NCBI GenBank assembly: GCA_947626495.1
Contig: CANQSJ010000011.1
Span: 1-62,209 of the forward strand
Direction of reading: 5' to 3'
Length of the DNA stretch: 62,209 nucleotides
DNA from: an uncultured Oscillospiraceae bacterium
GTDB taxonomy: Bacteria; Bacillota; Clostridia; Oscillospirales; Oscillospiraceae
The notes beneath the pieces were generated by a model that was given only the letters and a program-made list of their open reading frames with translations, did no database searches and was not told where the DNA came from. The translations under genes and the position numbers were made by a program. Below, piece by piece: positions 25,274-35,664 of this stretch (position 1 is its first letter; every line of letters begins with the position of its first letter).

Positions 25274-26466
25274 GTCGTCGCCACCAAATCGTCATAGAGC
25301 ATGGCGCCGGGCGCCACCATAGCGCCGGGGCCAACAGTCACATCCGGGCCGCAGGTCGCCACGCCCCAGCTATCCGTCCCGTCCGGCTCCGTGCCCACAT
25401 GGGCTCCGCGGCAGATCCGGGCGTTCTCGCCCAAAATGGCGAAGCGCACCTCCGCCCCGGCCTCCACATGGGCGCCGGGCATGAGCACGCTGTATTCCAC
25501 GCGGGCGCCCTTCTCCACCACGACCTGATTGGAGAGGACGCTGTTGAACACCGCGCCGTCCACGATGCAGCCCTCGGTGACGATGCTGTGGCGGATATCC
25601 GCCTCCGGGCCGGCGATATGGGGCGGCCGGATGGGGCTGCGGCTCATGATGGGCCAGCTGCGGTCATAGAGATCCAGGTTCTGGCTGAGCATATCCATGT
25701 TGGCGTCCCACAGGCTGGTGATGGTGCCCACGTCCCGCCAGTAGCCCTGGAACCGGTAGGGCCAGAGCTTCTCCCCGGCGGCCAGCAGCTTGGGGATGAT
25801 GTTTTTGCCGAAGTCCTGCTGGCTGTTGGGATCGGCCTCGTCCTCGATGAGGGCCTGGCGCAGGGTCTTCCAGGTGAAGATGTAGATGCCCATGGAGGCC
25901 AGGTCGCTCTTGGGGTGCGCGGGCTTTTCCTCGAACTCGTTGATGTAGCCGTCGTCGCCCACGTTCATGATGCCGAAGCGCTTGGCCTCGTCCATGCTCA
26001 CCTGGATGACGGCGATGGTGCAGGCGGCGCCTTTTTCCTTGTGCTCCCGGAGCATGTCGGCGTAGTCCATCTTATAGATGTGGTCGCCGGACAGGATCAG
26101 CACGTACTCCGGGTCCCGCACGTCGATGAAGTCGATGTTCTGGTAGATGGCGTTGGCCGTGCCGGAGAACCAGTTGCCCTTCTCCCCCGCGGACATGTAG
26201 GGAGGCAGAATGAACACGCCGCCGTCGTCGGCGCTCAGATCCCAGGGCTGGCCGGTGCCCAGGTAGGCATTGAGCTTCATGGGCCGGTACTGGGTCAGCA
26301 CGCCCACGGTGTCGATGCCGGAATTGGCACAGTTGGACAGGGGAAAATCGATGATGCGGTACTTGCCCCCGAAGGGCAGATTGGGCTTTGCTACATTGGC
26401 TGTCAGGGCATAGAGCCGGGATCCCTGGCCGCCCGCCAGCAGCATGGCGATGCATTCCTTTTTCAC
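25270..26466 (-). CDS. glgC: Glucose-1-phosphate adenylyltransferase
   Basis: The 398-residue catalytic subunit makes ADP-glucose from ATP and glucose-1-phosphate, committing carbon to glycogen. It has the nucleotide loop [14 protein letters not shown] (9-22), [15 protein letters not shown] and the [11 protein letters not shown] site. The start is GTG at 26466 after AAAAGGGGG. It heads glgC-glgD-glgP; no glgA or glgB is present in the window, so the synthase and branching enzyme must be elsewhere. No convincing promoter was found in the 65-nt gap to pth. Confidence 0.95.
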   Translation of the reverse strand: MKKECIAMLLAGGQGSRLYALTANVAKPNLPFGGKYRIIDFPLSNCANSGIDTVGVLTQYRPMKLNAYLGTGQPWDLSADDGGVFILPPYMSAGEKGNWFSGTANAIYQNIDFIDVRDPEYVLILSGDHIYKMDYADMLREHKEKGAACTIAVIQVSMDEAKRFGIMNVGDDGYINEFEEKPAHPKSDLASMGIYIFTWKTLRQALIEDEADPNSQQDFGKNIIPKLLAAGEKLWPYRFQGYWRDVGTITSLWDANMDMLSQNLDLYDRSWPIMSRSPIRPPHIAGPEADIRHSIVTEGCIVDGAVFNSVLSNQVVVEKGARVEYSVLMPGAHVEAGAEVRFAILGENARICRGAHVGTEPDGTDSWGVATCGPDVTVGPGAMVAPGAMLYDDLVATT

Positions 26467-26530
26467 TGGCGAACCCCCTTTTATGAAAAATATATGTTTC
26501 GCGCTCCGCCGAACGCGCGGGTATACATTT

Positions 26531-27124
26531 TTACAGCCGGTTGTACTGGTCCATGGCCCGCTCCGGGCCCTGGGTGATGTAGGCCTCCACGGCCTTGGCC
26601 GCCCGGGCGCAGGCGGCGGAGAAATCCTCCCAGTCCTGGTTTCTCGGCACGCCCAGCACCCAGTCGATCTGCTCGTTGCCGCCGTGGGGCGGGGCGCCCA
26701 CGCCGATGCGGATCCGGGGAAACTCCTCGCTGCCCAGGTGGGCGATGACGCTCTTCAGACCGTTGTGGCCGCCCGCGGAGCCCTTGGTCCGCACCCGCAG
26801 CCGGCCGCAGGGAAGGTTGATGTCGTCGGACACCACGATCACCCGCTCCGGGGGGATCTTGTAAAACCGGGCCGCCTGGCCCACCGCCTGGCCGGACTCG
26901 TTCATATAGGTCTGGGGCTTCATCAGCAGCACGCCCTCGCCGCCCAGCTCGCACCGGTCCGTCAGGGCCCGGAAGCGGGAGCGGGCGATGCGCACGCCGG
27001 CGTGGTCCCGCTCAAAGGCCTCCGCCGCGAGAAAGCCCGCGTTGTGGCGGGTGCCGGCGTATTGGGGGCCGGGATTGCCCAGAAATACCGCCAGCCACGC
27101 CACGGACGGCTTTTTGGCGAACAT
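26531..27124 (-). CDS. pth: Peptidyl-tRNA hydrolase
   Basis: A 197-residue Pth that frees tRNA from peptidyl-tRNA dropped by ribosomes. It shows [18 protein letters not shown] (catalytic His in TRHNAGF), [30 protein letters not shown] and [11 protein letters not shown]. The start codon shares one nucleotide with the prs stop (TGATG), so translation is coupled. The prs-pth pair is a common bacterial neighbourhood. Confidence 0.96.
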   Translation of the reverse strand: MFAKKPSVAWLAVFLGNPGPQYAGTRHNAGFLAAEAFERDHAGVRIARSRFRALTDRCELGGEGVLLMKPQTYMNESGQAVGQAARFYKIPPERVIVVSDDINLPCGRLRVRTKGSAGGHNGLKSVIAHLGSEEFPRIRIGVGAPPHGGNEQIDWVLGVPRNQDWEDFSAACARAAKAVEAYITQGPERAMDQYNRL

Positions 27125-28086
27125 CAGTCGAACAGGGACGCCAGGGATTCGTCCTCGTAGATCCGGTGGATGGAGGCGGCGAACACCGGCGCGCAGGACA
27201 GATAGCGGATCTTATCCACCATGGGCTGGTCCTTGGGATAGGGGATGGTGTCGAACAGCAGCAGCTCCTCCAGACAGCTGGAGGCGAGCCGCTCCAGGGC
27301 CGGGCCGGACAACACCCCGTGGCTGGCGCAGGCATAGATCTTGTTGGCGCCGCCGATCTCCTTAATGGCACGGGCCGCGCCCACCAGGGACCCGGCGGTG
27401 TCCACCATGTCGTCCAGGATGATGACGTTCTTGCCCTCCACGTTGCCGATCAGGTTCATGACCTCGGACTGATTGGCCTTTTCCCGGCGCTTGTCCACGA
27501 TGGCCAGGCCCACGCCCAGCTTCATGGCGAAGGTCCGGGCCCGGGCCACGCTGCCCACGTCCGGGGACACGACCATATAATCGCCGCTGGCCAGGTCGAA
27601 GCGCTTTTTGTAGTGGTTGGCGAACAGGGGGCCGCCGGAGAGATTGTCCACGGCGATGTCGAAGAAGCCCTGGATCTGGGGCGCGTGCAGGTCCATGGTC
27701 AGGACCCGGTCGGCGCCGGCCTCGGTGATCAGGTTGGCCACCAGCTTGGCGGAGATGGGGTCGCGGCTCTTGGCTTTCCGGTCCTGCCGGGCATAGCCGA
27801 AATAAGGGATCACGGCGGTGATGCGGCCGGCGGAGGCCCGGCGCATGGCGTCGATCATCACCAGCAGCTCCATCAGGTTGTCGTTGACGGGCCCGCAGGT
27901 GGACTGGACCAGGAACACGTCCGCGCCGCGGACCGGCTCATACACAGATACGGAGCACTCCCCGTCCGCAAAGTGGGTGCAGACGGCGTCGCCCAGGGAG
28001 ATGTTCAGGTTGTCACATATCCCCTGGGCCAGCGTGGGATTGGCGTTGCCGGTGAAGACCTTGATCTCTTTCCCGTGTGAAATCAT
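27124..28086 (-). CDS. prs: Ribose-phosphate pyrophosphokinase
   Basis: A 320-residue PRPP synthase that transfers pyrophosphate from ATP to ribose-5-phosphate, feeding purine, pyrimidine, His and Trp synthesis. Motifs are YFGYARQDRK, MDLHAPQIQGFFDI, VVSPDVGSVARAR and the PRPP loop LDDMVDTAGSLVGAA. It starts at ATG 28086 after AGGGGGTAATTT. An extended -10 element at 28178-28186 is its probable promoter, giving a 5' leader of about 90 nt. pth follows directly. Confidence 0.97.
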   Translation of the reverse strand: MISHGKEIKVFTGNANPTLAQGICDNLNISLGDAVCTHFADGECSVSVYEPVRGADVFLVQSTCGPVNDNLMELLVMIDAMRRASAGRITAVIPYFGYARQDRKAKSRDPISAKLVANLITEAGADRVLTMDLHAPQIQGFFDIAVDNLSGGPLFANHYKKRFDLASGDYMVVSPDVGSVARARTFAMKLGVGLAIVDKRREKANQSEVMNLIGNVEGKNVIILDDMVDTAGSLVGAARAIKEIGGANKIYACASHGVLSGPALERLASSCLEELLLFDTIPYPKDQPMVDKIRYLSCAPVFAASIHRIYEDESLASLFD

Positions 28087-28177
28087 AAATTACCCCCTGC
28101 CTGGATCGGCATGAATTTGTTTTTCTCTAATATTTAAATAATAGAACCAGCTATAATCAACAATATGCTCAGTATGT

Positions 28178-28186
28178 ATTATAGCA
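28178..28186 (-). promoter_or_regulatory. Extended -10 element upstream of prs
   Basis: On the minus strand TGCTATAAT, a perfect TGN-TATAAT, with no good -35. The whole stretch 28087-28310 is markedly AT-rich. Apart from this and a plus-strand TATAAT at 28152 I see no other feature in it. Confidence 0.65.
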
Positions 28187-28310
28187 AAGCCATCCACCAA
28201 ATGGAAGGGGTTTGTTATTTTCTTTACAAGTAATAGTGGACAAAATTCTACCAGTTATTTGGAAAAATTTTACGATATGTTCCCCTGGGCGTTTTCCCGC
28301 GATCCGGCGG

Positions 28311-28339
28311 TTGACAGCGGCCCGCCGGGGGGATATACT
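28311..28339 (+). promoter_or_regulatory. Predicted sigma-A promoter of the M19 dipeptidase
   Basis: TTGACA (28311-28316), 17 bp, TATACT (28334-28339). The leader is about 25 nt and includes GGGAGG. Confidence 0.88.
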
Positions 28340-28371
28340 GCCGGCAGAACACAGCGCCGGGAGGTATGGAC

Positions 28372-29310
28372 ATGAAGGTATCCGCGGGGGAGATCCCCTA
28401 TTTTGACGGCCACTGCGACACGGTGAGCCGGTGCGCCCGCCAGGGCTGGACCCTGGACCGCAGCGAGGGCCAGCTGGACCTGGAGCGGCTGGGGCGGTTC
28501 CAAAAAGCGGCCCAGGTGTTCGCCATCTTCGCCCCCGCCGGATGGTTCCCGGAGGGGGGCCTGTGGGACGAGTGCCGGAGGCAGCACGAGTGGTTCGTCT
28601 CGGAGCTGGAGAAGAACGCCGGCCGGGCGGTCCCCTGCCGCACCGGGGCGGACATAGAGGCCGCCAACGCCGCCGGAAAGACGGCGGCGCTGCTCAGCGT
28701 CGAGGGCGGGGAGCTTCTGGACTGCGAGCCGGAAAAGCTTGAGACGGCGGCATCCTGGGGCGTGAAGCTGGTCAACGTCACCTGGAACTATGAAAACGCC
28801 CTGGCCGGCTCCAACAAGGAAGGGCCGGAGAAGGGCCTGACGGACCGGGGCCGGGCCTTCGCCCGGGAGGCGGCCCGGCTGGGCATCGCCATGGACGTGT
28901 CCCATCTGTCCGACCCGGGGTTCTGGGACCTGGCGGAGATGGGGCTGGGGCCCCTGGTGGCCAGCCACTCCAACGCCCGGGCGGTGTGCGGCCACGCCCG
29001 GAACCTGACGGACGACATGTTCCGCGCGGTGCGGGACAGCGGCGGCGTGGCGGGCTTCAATCTCTGCGCCGACTTCATCGGCGGGGCCGCCGGGCTGAAG
29101 GACGCGGCGCGCCACATCGACCACTTCCTGGCGCTGGGCGGAGAGAAGACGGTGGCTCTGGGCGGCGACTGGGACGGCTGCCAGCTGGGCTGCGGCTGGA
29201 CGGGGGTGCAGGATCTGCCGGTGCTGTGGGACGCGCTGGCGGCCCGGGGCTACGGCCGGCCGCTGCTGGAGGACATCTTCTGGGGCAACTGGCTGCGGGT
29301 GCTGGGCTGA
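28372..29310 (+). CDS. Membrane dipeptidase (peptidase family M19)
   Basis: A 312-residue zinc dipeptidase of the renal-dipeptidase fold. Metal-ligand motifs are DGHCDT (HxD, near residue 15), LLSVEGGELL (bridging Glu), DVSHLSDPGFWD and VASHSNARA (His ligands) and GGDWDG. There is no signal peptide, so despite the family name it is probably cytoplasmic. The ATG at 28372 was chosen over 28366 because GGGAGG lies 7 nt upstream of it but only 1 nt from the other. It is monocistronic, converging on clpB. Confidence 0.92.
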   Translation: MKVSAGEIPYFDGHCDTVSRCARQGWTLDRSEGQLDLERLGRFQKAAQVFAIFAPAGWFPEGGLWDECRRQHEWFVSELEKNAGRAVPCRTGADIEAANAAGKTAALLSVEGGELLDCEPEKLETAASWGVKLVNVTWNYENALAGSNKEGPEKGLTDRGRAFAREAARLGIAMDVSHLSDPGFWDLAEMGLGPLVASHSNARAVCGHARNLTDDMFRAVRDSGGVAGFNLCADFIGGAAGLKDAARHIDHFLALGGEKTVALGGDWDGCQLGCGWTGVQDLPVLWDALAARGYGRPLLEDIFWGNWLRVLG

Positions 29311-29320
29311 CCGGCGCCGG

Positions 29321-29362
29321 AAAATAAAATAAGCGCCGCCGGACCCATGGGGTCCGGCGGCG
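29321..29362 (-). terminator. Terminator after clpB
   Basis: Perfect arms CGCCGCCGGACCC/GGGTCCGGCGGCG (29334-29362) are followed on the minus strand by CTTATTTTATTTT. On the plus strand the hairpin also lies 23 nt after the M19 stop but has no T run, so it serves clpB mainly. Confidence 0.85.
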
Positions 29363-29368
29363 TCGGCG

Positions 29369-31963
<2,595 letters not shown>

Positions 31964-31996
31964 ATATGGTCACTTCCTTTTTAATGCTTCTTTATT

Positions 31997-32113
31997 GCCT
32001 CCCCTGTGCAAGGGGAGGGGGACCGTGCGCAGCACGGTGGAGGGGTTGTTACTGCGGATGACAATCCCTCAGTCAGCGCTTCGCGCTGACAGCTCCCTTT
32101 GCACAAGGGAGCC
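31997..32113 (+). repeat. MITE-like multi-hairpin repeat, copy R1
   Basis: A 117-bp unit with five successive stem-loops: CCTCCCCT/AGGGGAGG, CCGTGC/GCACGG, AGGGGTTGT/ACAATCCCT, GTCAGCGC/GCGCTGAC and GCTCCCTT/AAGGGAGC. The outer hairpins are inverted relatives of each other (TIR-like). It fills most of the clpB upstream gap. Copies R2 (47583-47814) and R3 (51840-51980, inverted) share the plan but have different sequences in the second and fourth stems. There is no coding sequence inside, so it is non-autonomous. Confidence 0.88.
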
Positions 32114-32132
32114 GTCCAAAAGGTAAAGGCAT

Positions 32133-32783
32133 TTACAAAATGATATTCCCCGCCCGGAGCCAGCGGATATACTCCGCCTCCACGTCCCGGGACGACAGGC
32201 TCCCGGCCAGATAGCCCTTCATCAGCCGGTCGAACAGCCGCACGTACTCGCTGATGGCCCCGGCCACGTCGGCGCTGGTGTAGTCCCGGCTGCCCGGCAG
32301 GGCGATGGAGCGGGTGAAGCGGCCCGGATACAGGGCGTATTCCACCGGCAGGGGGTGATAGGCCGCGATGAGCCCGTCCTCCACCTGCTTCCACAGGCGG
32401 AAGAACTGCCCCATGGCGTCCAGAAGGTCCTGGGACTGGGTGCGGAACACCACGCTCAGCTCCCCCAGGGAGTCCTCCCTGTCCCGGTACAGCTCCACGG
32501 AGTACTTCACCGTGGGCCGGTAGCGGTACTGGAGGCTGGATTTCAGACTCATGGTCATGGCGTTGGGGGCCACGAAGGGCACCAGGTCCTGGTCCGTGCC
32601 CAGCAGCTCGCTGATCTGCCGGAAGATGTCCTGCACCCGGCGCTCCGGGGTCACAAGATCGGTGTACTCGGCCAGGATCTGATTGACCAGAGCGGAGCGG
32701 TTGGTGCCCATCCGGTGGGCCAGGGCGTCCACCGCCCGGACCACGTCGTCGGAGAGCATCAGGCTGTACAGGGTCTTTTTCAT
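32133..32783 (-). CDS. Ribbon-helix-helix N-terminal protein, unknown function
   Basis: A 216-residue protein starting MKKTLYSLMLSDDVVRAVDA. The first 50 residues look like a ribbon-helix-helix DNA-binding domain (basic strand, then VVRAVDALAHRMGTNRSALV). The remaining 165 residues are not recognised but contain repeated aromatic/charged segments (YRPTVKYSVELYRDREDSLG). It is not a toxin-antitoxin partner here, as no second small gene is coupled. ATG 32783 was chosen over 32804 because GAGGTGA precedes it closely. A promoter with TTGACA-17-TAACAT precedes it, and a dyad between the boxes may be its own operator. clpB follows across the R1 repeat. Confidence 0.7.
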   Translation of the reverse strand: MKKTLYSLMLSDDVVRAVDALAHRMGTNRSALVNQILAEYTDLVTPERRVQDIFRQISELLGTDQDLVPFVAPNAMTMSLKSSLQYRYRPTVKYSVELYRDREDSLGELSVVFRTQSQDLLDAMGQFFRLWKQVEDGLIAAYHPLPVEYALYPGRFTRSIALPGSRDYTSADVAGAISEYVRLFDRLMKGYLAGSLSSRDVEAEYIRWLRAGNIIL

Positions 32784-32802
32784 ATCTCTCACCTCGCAAA
32801 TC

Positions 32803-32831
32803 ATGTTACATCAGTTCATTAACTTTGTCAA
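32803..32831 (-). promoter_or_regulatory. Predicted promoter of the RHH gene with internal dyad
   Basis: On the minus strand TTGACA (32831-32826), 17 bp, TAACAT (32808-32803). The spacer carries GTTA...TAAC (32806-32824), a possible autoregulatory operator; the arms are only 4 bp. Confidence 0.7.
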
Positions 32832-32869
32832 GCGATTTATATAAATTTAAAAAATATTTTTCCTTTGGC

Positions 32870-32898
32870 TTGTGCTTTCCCGCCGCCCGTGATACACT
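32870..32898 (+). promoter_or_regulatory. Predicted promoter of the ABC-F leader
   Basis: TTGTGC (32870-32875), 17 bp, TACACT (32893-32898) with TGA just before it (extended -10). The -35 is poor, so the extended -10 is the main support. Transcription would start about 32905. Confidence 0.6.
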
Positions 32899-32929
32899 GG
32901 ATCCAACAAAACAGATCTGAGGTGAAAAG

Positions 32930-32950
32930 ATGGACTCTGCTTCCTGCTGA
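32930..32950 (+). CDS. Six-codon leader peptide (uORF) upstream of the ABC-F gene
   Basis: ATG GAC TCT GCT TCC TGC TGA encodes MDSASC. GAGGTG lies 5 nt upstream, a better site than that of many full genes here. The stop is 7 nt before a large hairpin (32958-33010). The ABC-F start is 180 nt further on. Short uORFs at this place are known for several antibiotic-responsive ABC-F genes, where a drug-stalled ribosome changes leader folding. Expression of this peptide is inferred. Confidence 0.6.
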   Translation: MDSASC

Positions 32951-32957
32951 CAGCTTT

Positions 32958-33113
32958 GGCATGACGGGAACAACGCATCCCGGCGGCGCGAGCCGCCCTG
33001 TCGTCATGCCGGCATCGCGGGAGCGGCCATTCTCTTCACCGGCTTATCGGCATGGCGACGGCCATGTCCTCCGTCGGCTGTGGGAGCGCTTCCCGCGGCC
33101 GATTCTGTATTTT
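32958..33113 (+). promoter_or_regulatory. Structured leader with terminator-like hairpin (putative attenuator)
   Basis: Hairpin 1 pairs GGCATGACG (32958-32966) with CGTCATGCC (33002-33010) and encloses GGCGGC-GCGA-GCCGCC. The last hairpin, 33075-33101, is a 12-bp stem (some G-U) with loop CGC, followed by ATTCTGTATTTT (33102-33113), resembling a terminator. CGCGGGAG (33016-33023) can pair with TTCCCGCG (33090-33097), which would break that stem. The AAGGAGG of the ABC-F gene follows at once. The switching model is inference. Confidence 0.6.
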
Positions 33114-33129
33114 AAGGAGGGCATGACCT

Positions 33130-34617
33130 ATGTCGCTGATCGATGTTTCCAACCTGTCCTTCGCCTACGGCGGGGGCTATGATTATATTTTCAAGGACGC
33201 GAGCTTCCAGATCGACACGGACTGGCGCCTGGGCTTCACCGGCCGCAACGGCCGGGGCAAGACCACCTTTTTGAAGCTGCTCATGGGCGAGTACGACTAC
33301 CAGGGGACCATCTCCGCGTCCGTGGATTTTGAGTACTTCCCCTATCCCGTGCCGGACATGGACGCGGACACCGCCGACGTGCTGGGGGCGGTCTGTGCGG
33401 ACGCGCCGGCGTGGAAGCTCCGGCGGGAGCTGGGAAAGCTGGGGGTGGACGAGGGCGTGCTGTACCGCCCCTTTGCCACCCTGTCCAACGGGGAGCGGAC
33501 CAAGGCGCTGCTGGCGGCGCTGTTTTTGCGGGAGAACGCCTTTCTGCTCATCGACGAGCCCACCAACCACCTGGACATGCGGGGCCGCGGACTGGTGAGC
33601 GACTATTTGCGCCAGAAAAAGGGCTTCATCCTGGTCAGCCACGACCGGGCGTTTCTGGACGGGTGCGTGGACCATATTCTGTCCATCAACCGGGCGGATA
33701 TCCAGGTGTGCCGGGGGGACTTCTCCACCTGGTGGGAGAATAAGCAGCGCCAGGATGACTTCGAGCTGGCGGAGAACGAGCGGCTGAAGAAGGAGGTCAA
33801 ACGTCTGAAGACCGCCGCCCGCCAGAAGGAGGACTGGTCGAACACGGCGGAGCGGCGCAAGACCGGCGTGGATCGGACCAAAGTGGACAATATCAAGGGC
33901 TGGGCACCGCTGCAGGGGGCGAAAGCCAAAAAGCAAATGAGCCGAGCCAAGGCCATTGAGACCCGGCGGGAGCGGGCCGTGGAGGAGAAGTCGAAGCTTT
34001 TGAAGAATATCGAGACGGCGGAGGAGCTGAAGCTGGACCAGCCGGTATACCGCAGTCCCCGGCTGGCGTATCTGAAGGACGTGGCGGTGGATTACGGGGA
34101 CGGCCCGGTGTGCGAGCCGGTGTCCTTCACCCTGGAGCGGGGGGACCGGGTGGCGCTGCTGGGGCCCAACGGGGCGGGAAAGAGCAGTATTTTGAAGCTC
34201 GTCTGCGGGGAGGATATCCCCCATACGGGGGTGTTCGAGCCGGGCGGCGGCCTGGTCATATCATACGTGCCCCAGGACACGGCGGGACTGGCCGGCGGTC
34301 TGACCGATTACGCCGAGAGGTGCGGCGTGGACGTGAGCCTGTTTCTCGCCATTCTGCGCAAGCTGGACTTCGAGCGCGGCCAGTTTGAAAAGGACATGGC
34401 CTCCTACTCCGCCGGGCAGAAGAAAAAGGTCCTCCTGGCCCGGAGCCTGTGCCAGCGGGCCCATCTGCTGGTGTGGGACGAGCCCCTCAATTACATCGAC
34501 CTCATCAGCCGCATGCAGATCGAGGAGCTGCTGCTGCGGGCGAAGCCCACGCTCCTGGTAGTGGAGCACGACCGGGCTTTCTGCGAGCATATCGCCACCA
34601 AGACGGTGGAGATATAA
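33130..34617 (+). CDS. ABC-F ribosomal protection protein, Lsa/CplR-like
   Basis: A 495-residue soluble protein with two ABC domains and no membrane helix. The first has GRNGRGKTT and LSNGERTK with DEPTNHLDM; the second has GPNGAGKSS and YSAGQKKK with WDEPLNYID. Between them is a Lys/Glu-rich arm with the DFSTWWENKQRQDDFELAEN motif of Lsa-type proteins and an extended interdomain linker. Relatives (Lsa, CplR) bind the ribosomal E site and dislodge lincosamides, streptogramin A and pleuromutilins. The second signature and Walker B are slightly altered from consensus (NYID instead of NHLD), as in Lsa. A strong terminator follows. Resistance itself is inferred, not shown. Confidence 0.88.
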   Translation: MSLIDVSNLSFAYGGGYDYIFKDASFQIDTDWRLGFTGRNGRGKTTFLKLLMGEYDYQGTISASVDFEYFPYPVPDMDADTADVLGAVCADAPAWKLRRELGKLGVDEGVLYRPFATLSNGERTKALLAALFLRENAFLLIDEPTNHLDMRGRGLVSDYLRQKKGFILVSHDRAFLDGCVDHILSINRADIQVCRGDFSTWWENKQRQDDFELAENERLKKEVKRLKTAARQKEDWSNTAERRKTGVDRTKVDNIKGWAPLQGAKAKKQMSRAKAIETRRERAVEEKSKLLKNIETAEELKLDQPVYRSPRLAYLKDVAVDYGDGPVCEPVSFTLERGDRVALLGPNGAGKSSILKLVCGEDIPHTGVFEPGGGLVISYVPQDTAGLAGGLTDYAERCGVDVSLFLAILRKLDFERGQFEKDMASYSAGQKKKVLLARSLCQRAHLLVWDEPLNYIDLISRMQIEELLLRAKPTLLVVEHDRAFCEHIATKTVEI

Positions 34618-34618
34618 A

Positions 34619-34657
34619 AACGCCCCCGGGAGACATCTCCCGGGGCGTTCTTTTTTT
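34619..34657 (+). terminator. Terminator after the ABC-F gene
   Basis: A long GC stem AACGCCCCCGGGAGA/TCTCCCGGGGCGTT (with a bulge) and loop are followed by CTTTTTTTG. It lies between the ABC-F stop and the convergent gene ending at 34659. Confidence 0.9.
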
Positions 34658-34658
34658 G

Positions 34659-35651
34659 TCAGTCCAGGCCCCGCTCCTTTTTCAGGATGCGGATGTCGCT
34701 GCCCACGAAGGCGAGCACCTGGTAATCCCCCTCCAGCCGGCTCATCAGCTGGGGGGTATAGAGCTTGGCCATCTGGGCGGCGGACAGGTTGGTGGTGATG
34801 ATCGTGCGCTTCTGGCCGGTCAGCCGCCGGTTCACCAGGTCGTAAAGGGCGGAGCGGGTGAAGTCCGTCACCATCTCCGTGCCCAGATCGTCCAGAATGA
34901 GCAGATCGCACTGGCGCATCCGCCGGGCCAGCTCCACGGCCCCGGCGATATCCGCGCTCTCCCGGCGGAAGTGGTCGGCCTCCATGGCCCGGGCCGCGTC
35001 CACCGCCGTCTCATACACCACGGAGTAGCCCTGCCGGGCCACCTCCCGGGCGATGCAGGCGGCCAAAAACGTCTTGCCCAGGCCGGTGCCGCCCCGGAAC
35101 AGCAGGTCCATCCGGCTCTTGCCGAAGTGCAGGGCGTAGTCGTAGCAGATGCCGAACACCGTCTCCATCTGGGTCCGGGGGGCCACGCCGGAGACCGGGT
35201 CGGGCCGCTCGTCGTACAGGCCCAGATCGAAGGTGCCGAAGCTCTCGCTGCCCAGCTTCAAAAGGGCGGACAGGTCCTGGGCCTGGGCCTGGTCGTAGAG
35301 CTTTTTCAGACAGGAGCACATCCGCCCCTGGACATAGCCGGTGTCCCGGCACTTGGGGCAGTCCCAGGCCCCGTCCAGATACTCCATGGGCCAGCCGTGC
35401 TCCACCAGCAGCTCCGCCCGCCGGGCCTGCAGCTCCAGACTCTCCCGGCGGAAGCCGTCCATGGCGGCGTCCCCGCCGGACATGGCCGCGGCCGCGGCCT
35501 GGCCTACCAGCGCGGCGATGCGCCGGTCCAGCTGCCGTATCTCCGGCACCCGGGCGTAGACCTCCTCGTGGCGGAGGCGGTCCGTCTGCACGGCCCGGCG
35601 GCGGATATTCTCTTTTTCCTCTCTGGCACGGGCCAGCAGTCTGCCGTCCAT
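34659..35651 (-). CDS. DnaC/DnaI-like helicase loader ATPase
   Basis: A 330-residue AAA+ protein. An N-terminal helical region is followed by a zinc-type cluster CPKCRDTGYVQGRMCSCL (about 117-134), then Walker A FRGGTGLGKTFLAA (about 187) and Walker B LLILDDLGTE, and a sensor-1-like IITTNLS. This matches the DnaC/DnaI family that loads the replicative helicase. It follows the dnaD-like gene by 13 nt with an AGAGGGGA site, so the two are likely a primosomal pair. Confidence 0.9.
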   Translation of the reverse strand: MDGRLLARAREEKENIRRRAVQTDRLRHEEVYARVPEIRQLDRRIAALVGQAAAAAMSGGDAAMDGFRRESLELQARRAELLVEHGWPMEYLDGAWDCPKCRDTGYVQGRMCSCLKKLYDQAQAQDLSALLKLGSESFGTFDLGLYDERPDPVSGVAPRTQMETVFGICYDYALHFGKSRMDLLFRGGTGLGKTFLAACIAREVARQGYSVVYETAVDAARAMEADHFRRESADIAGAVELARRMRQCDLLILDDLGTEMVTDFTRSALYDLVNRRLTGQKRTIITTNLSAAQMAKLYTPQLMSRLEGDYQVLAFVGSDIRILKKERGLD

Positions 35652-35664
35652 GATCTTTCCCCTC

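Noticed and set aside
21657-25334. A 1225-codon frame joining glgP to upstream sequence
   Set aside because: The part upstream of 24053 has unnatural composition and overlaps glgD in another frame. The ribosome binding site and the family start both point to 24053, so there is no fusion.
28087-28371. Possible small gene or RNA in the AT-rich gap between prs and the dipeptidase
   Set aside because: Short open frames there have no ribosome binding site. Only the two promoter elements are supported, and no stable RNA fold with a terminator was visible by eye.
31964-32132. CIRCE or CtsR operator upstream of clpB
   Set aside because: I looked for the TTAGCACTC...GAGTGCTAA palindrome and for GGTCAAA-type direct repeats. 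Neither is present; the inverted repeats here belong to the R1 element.
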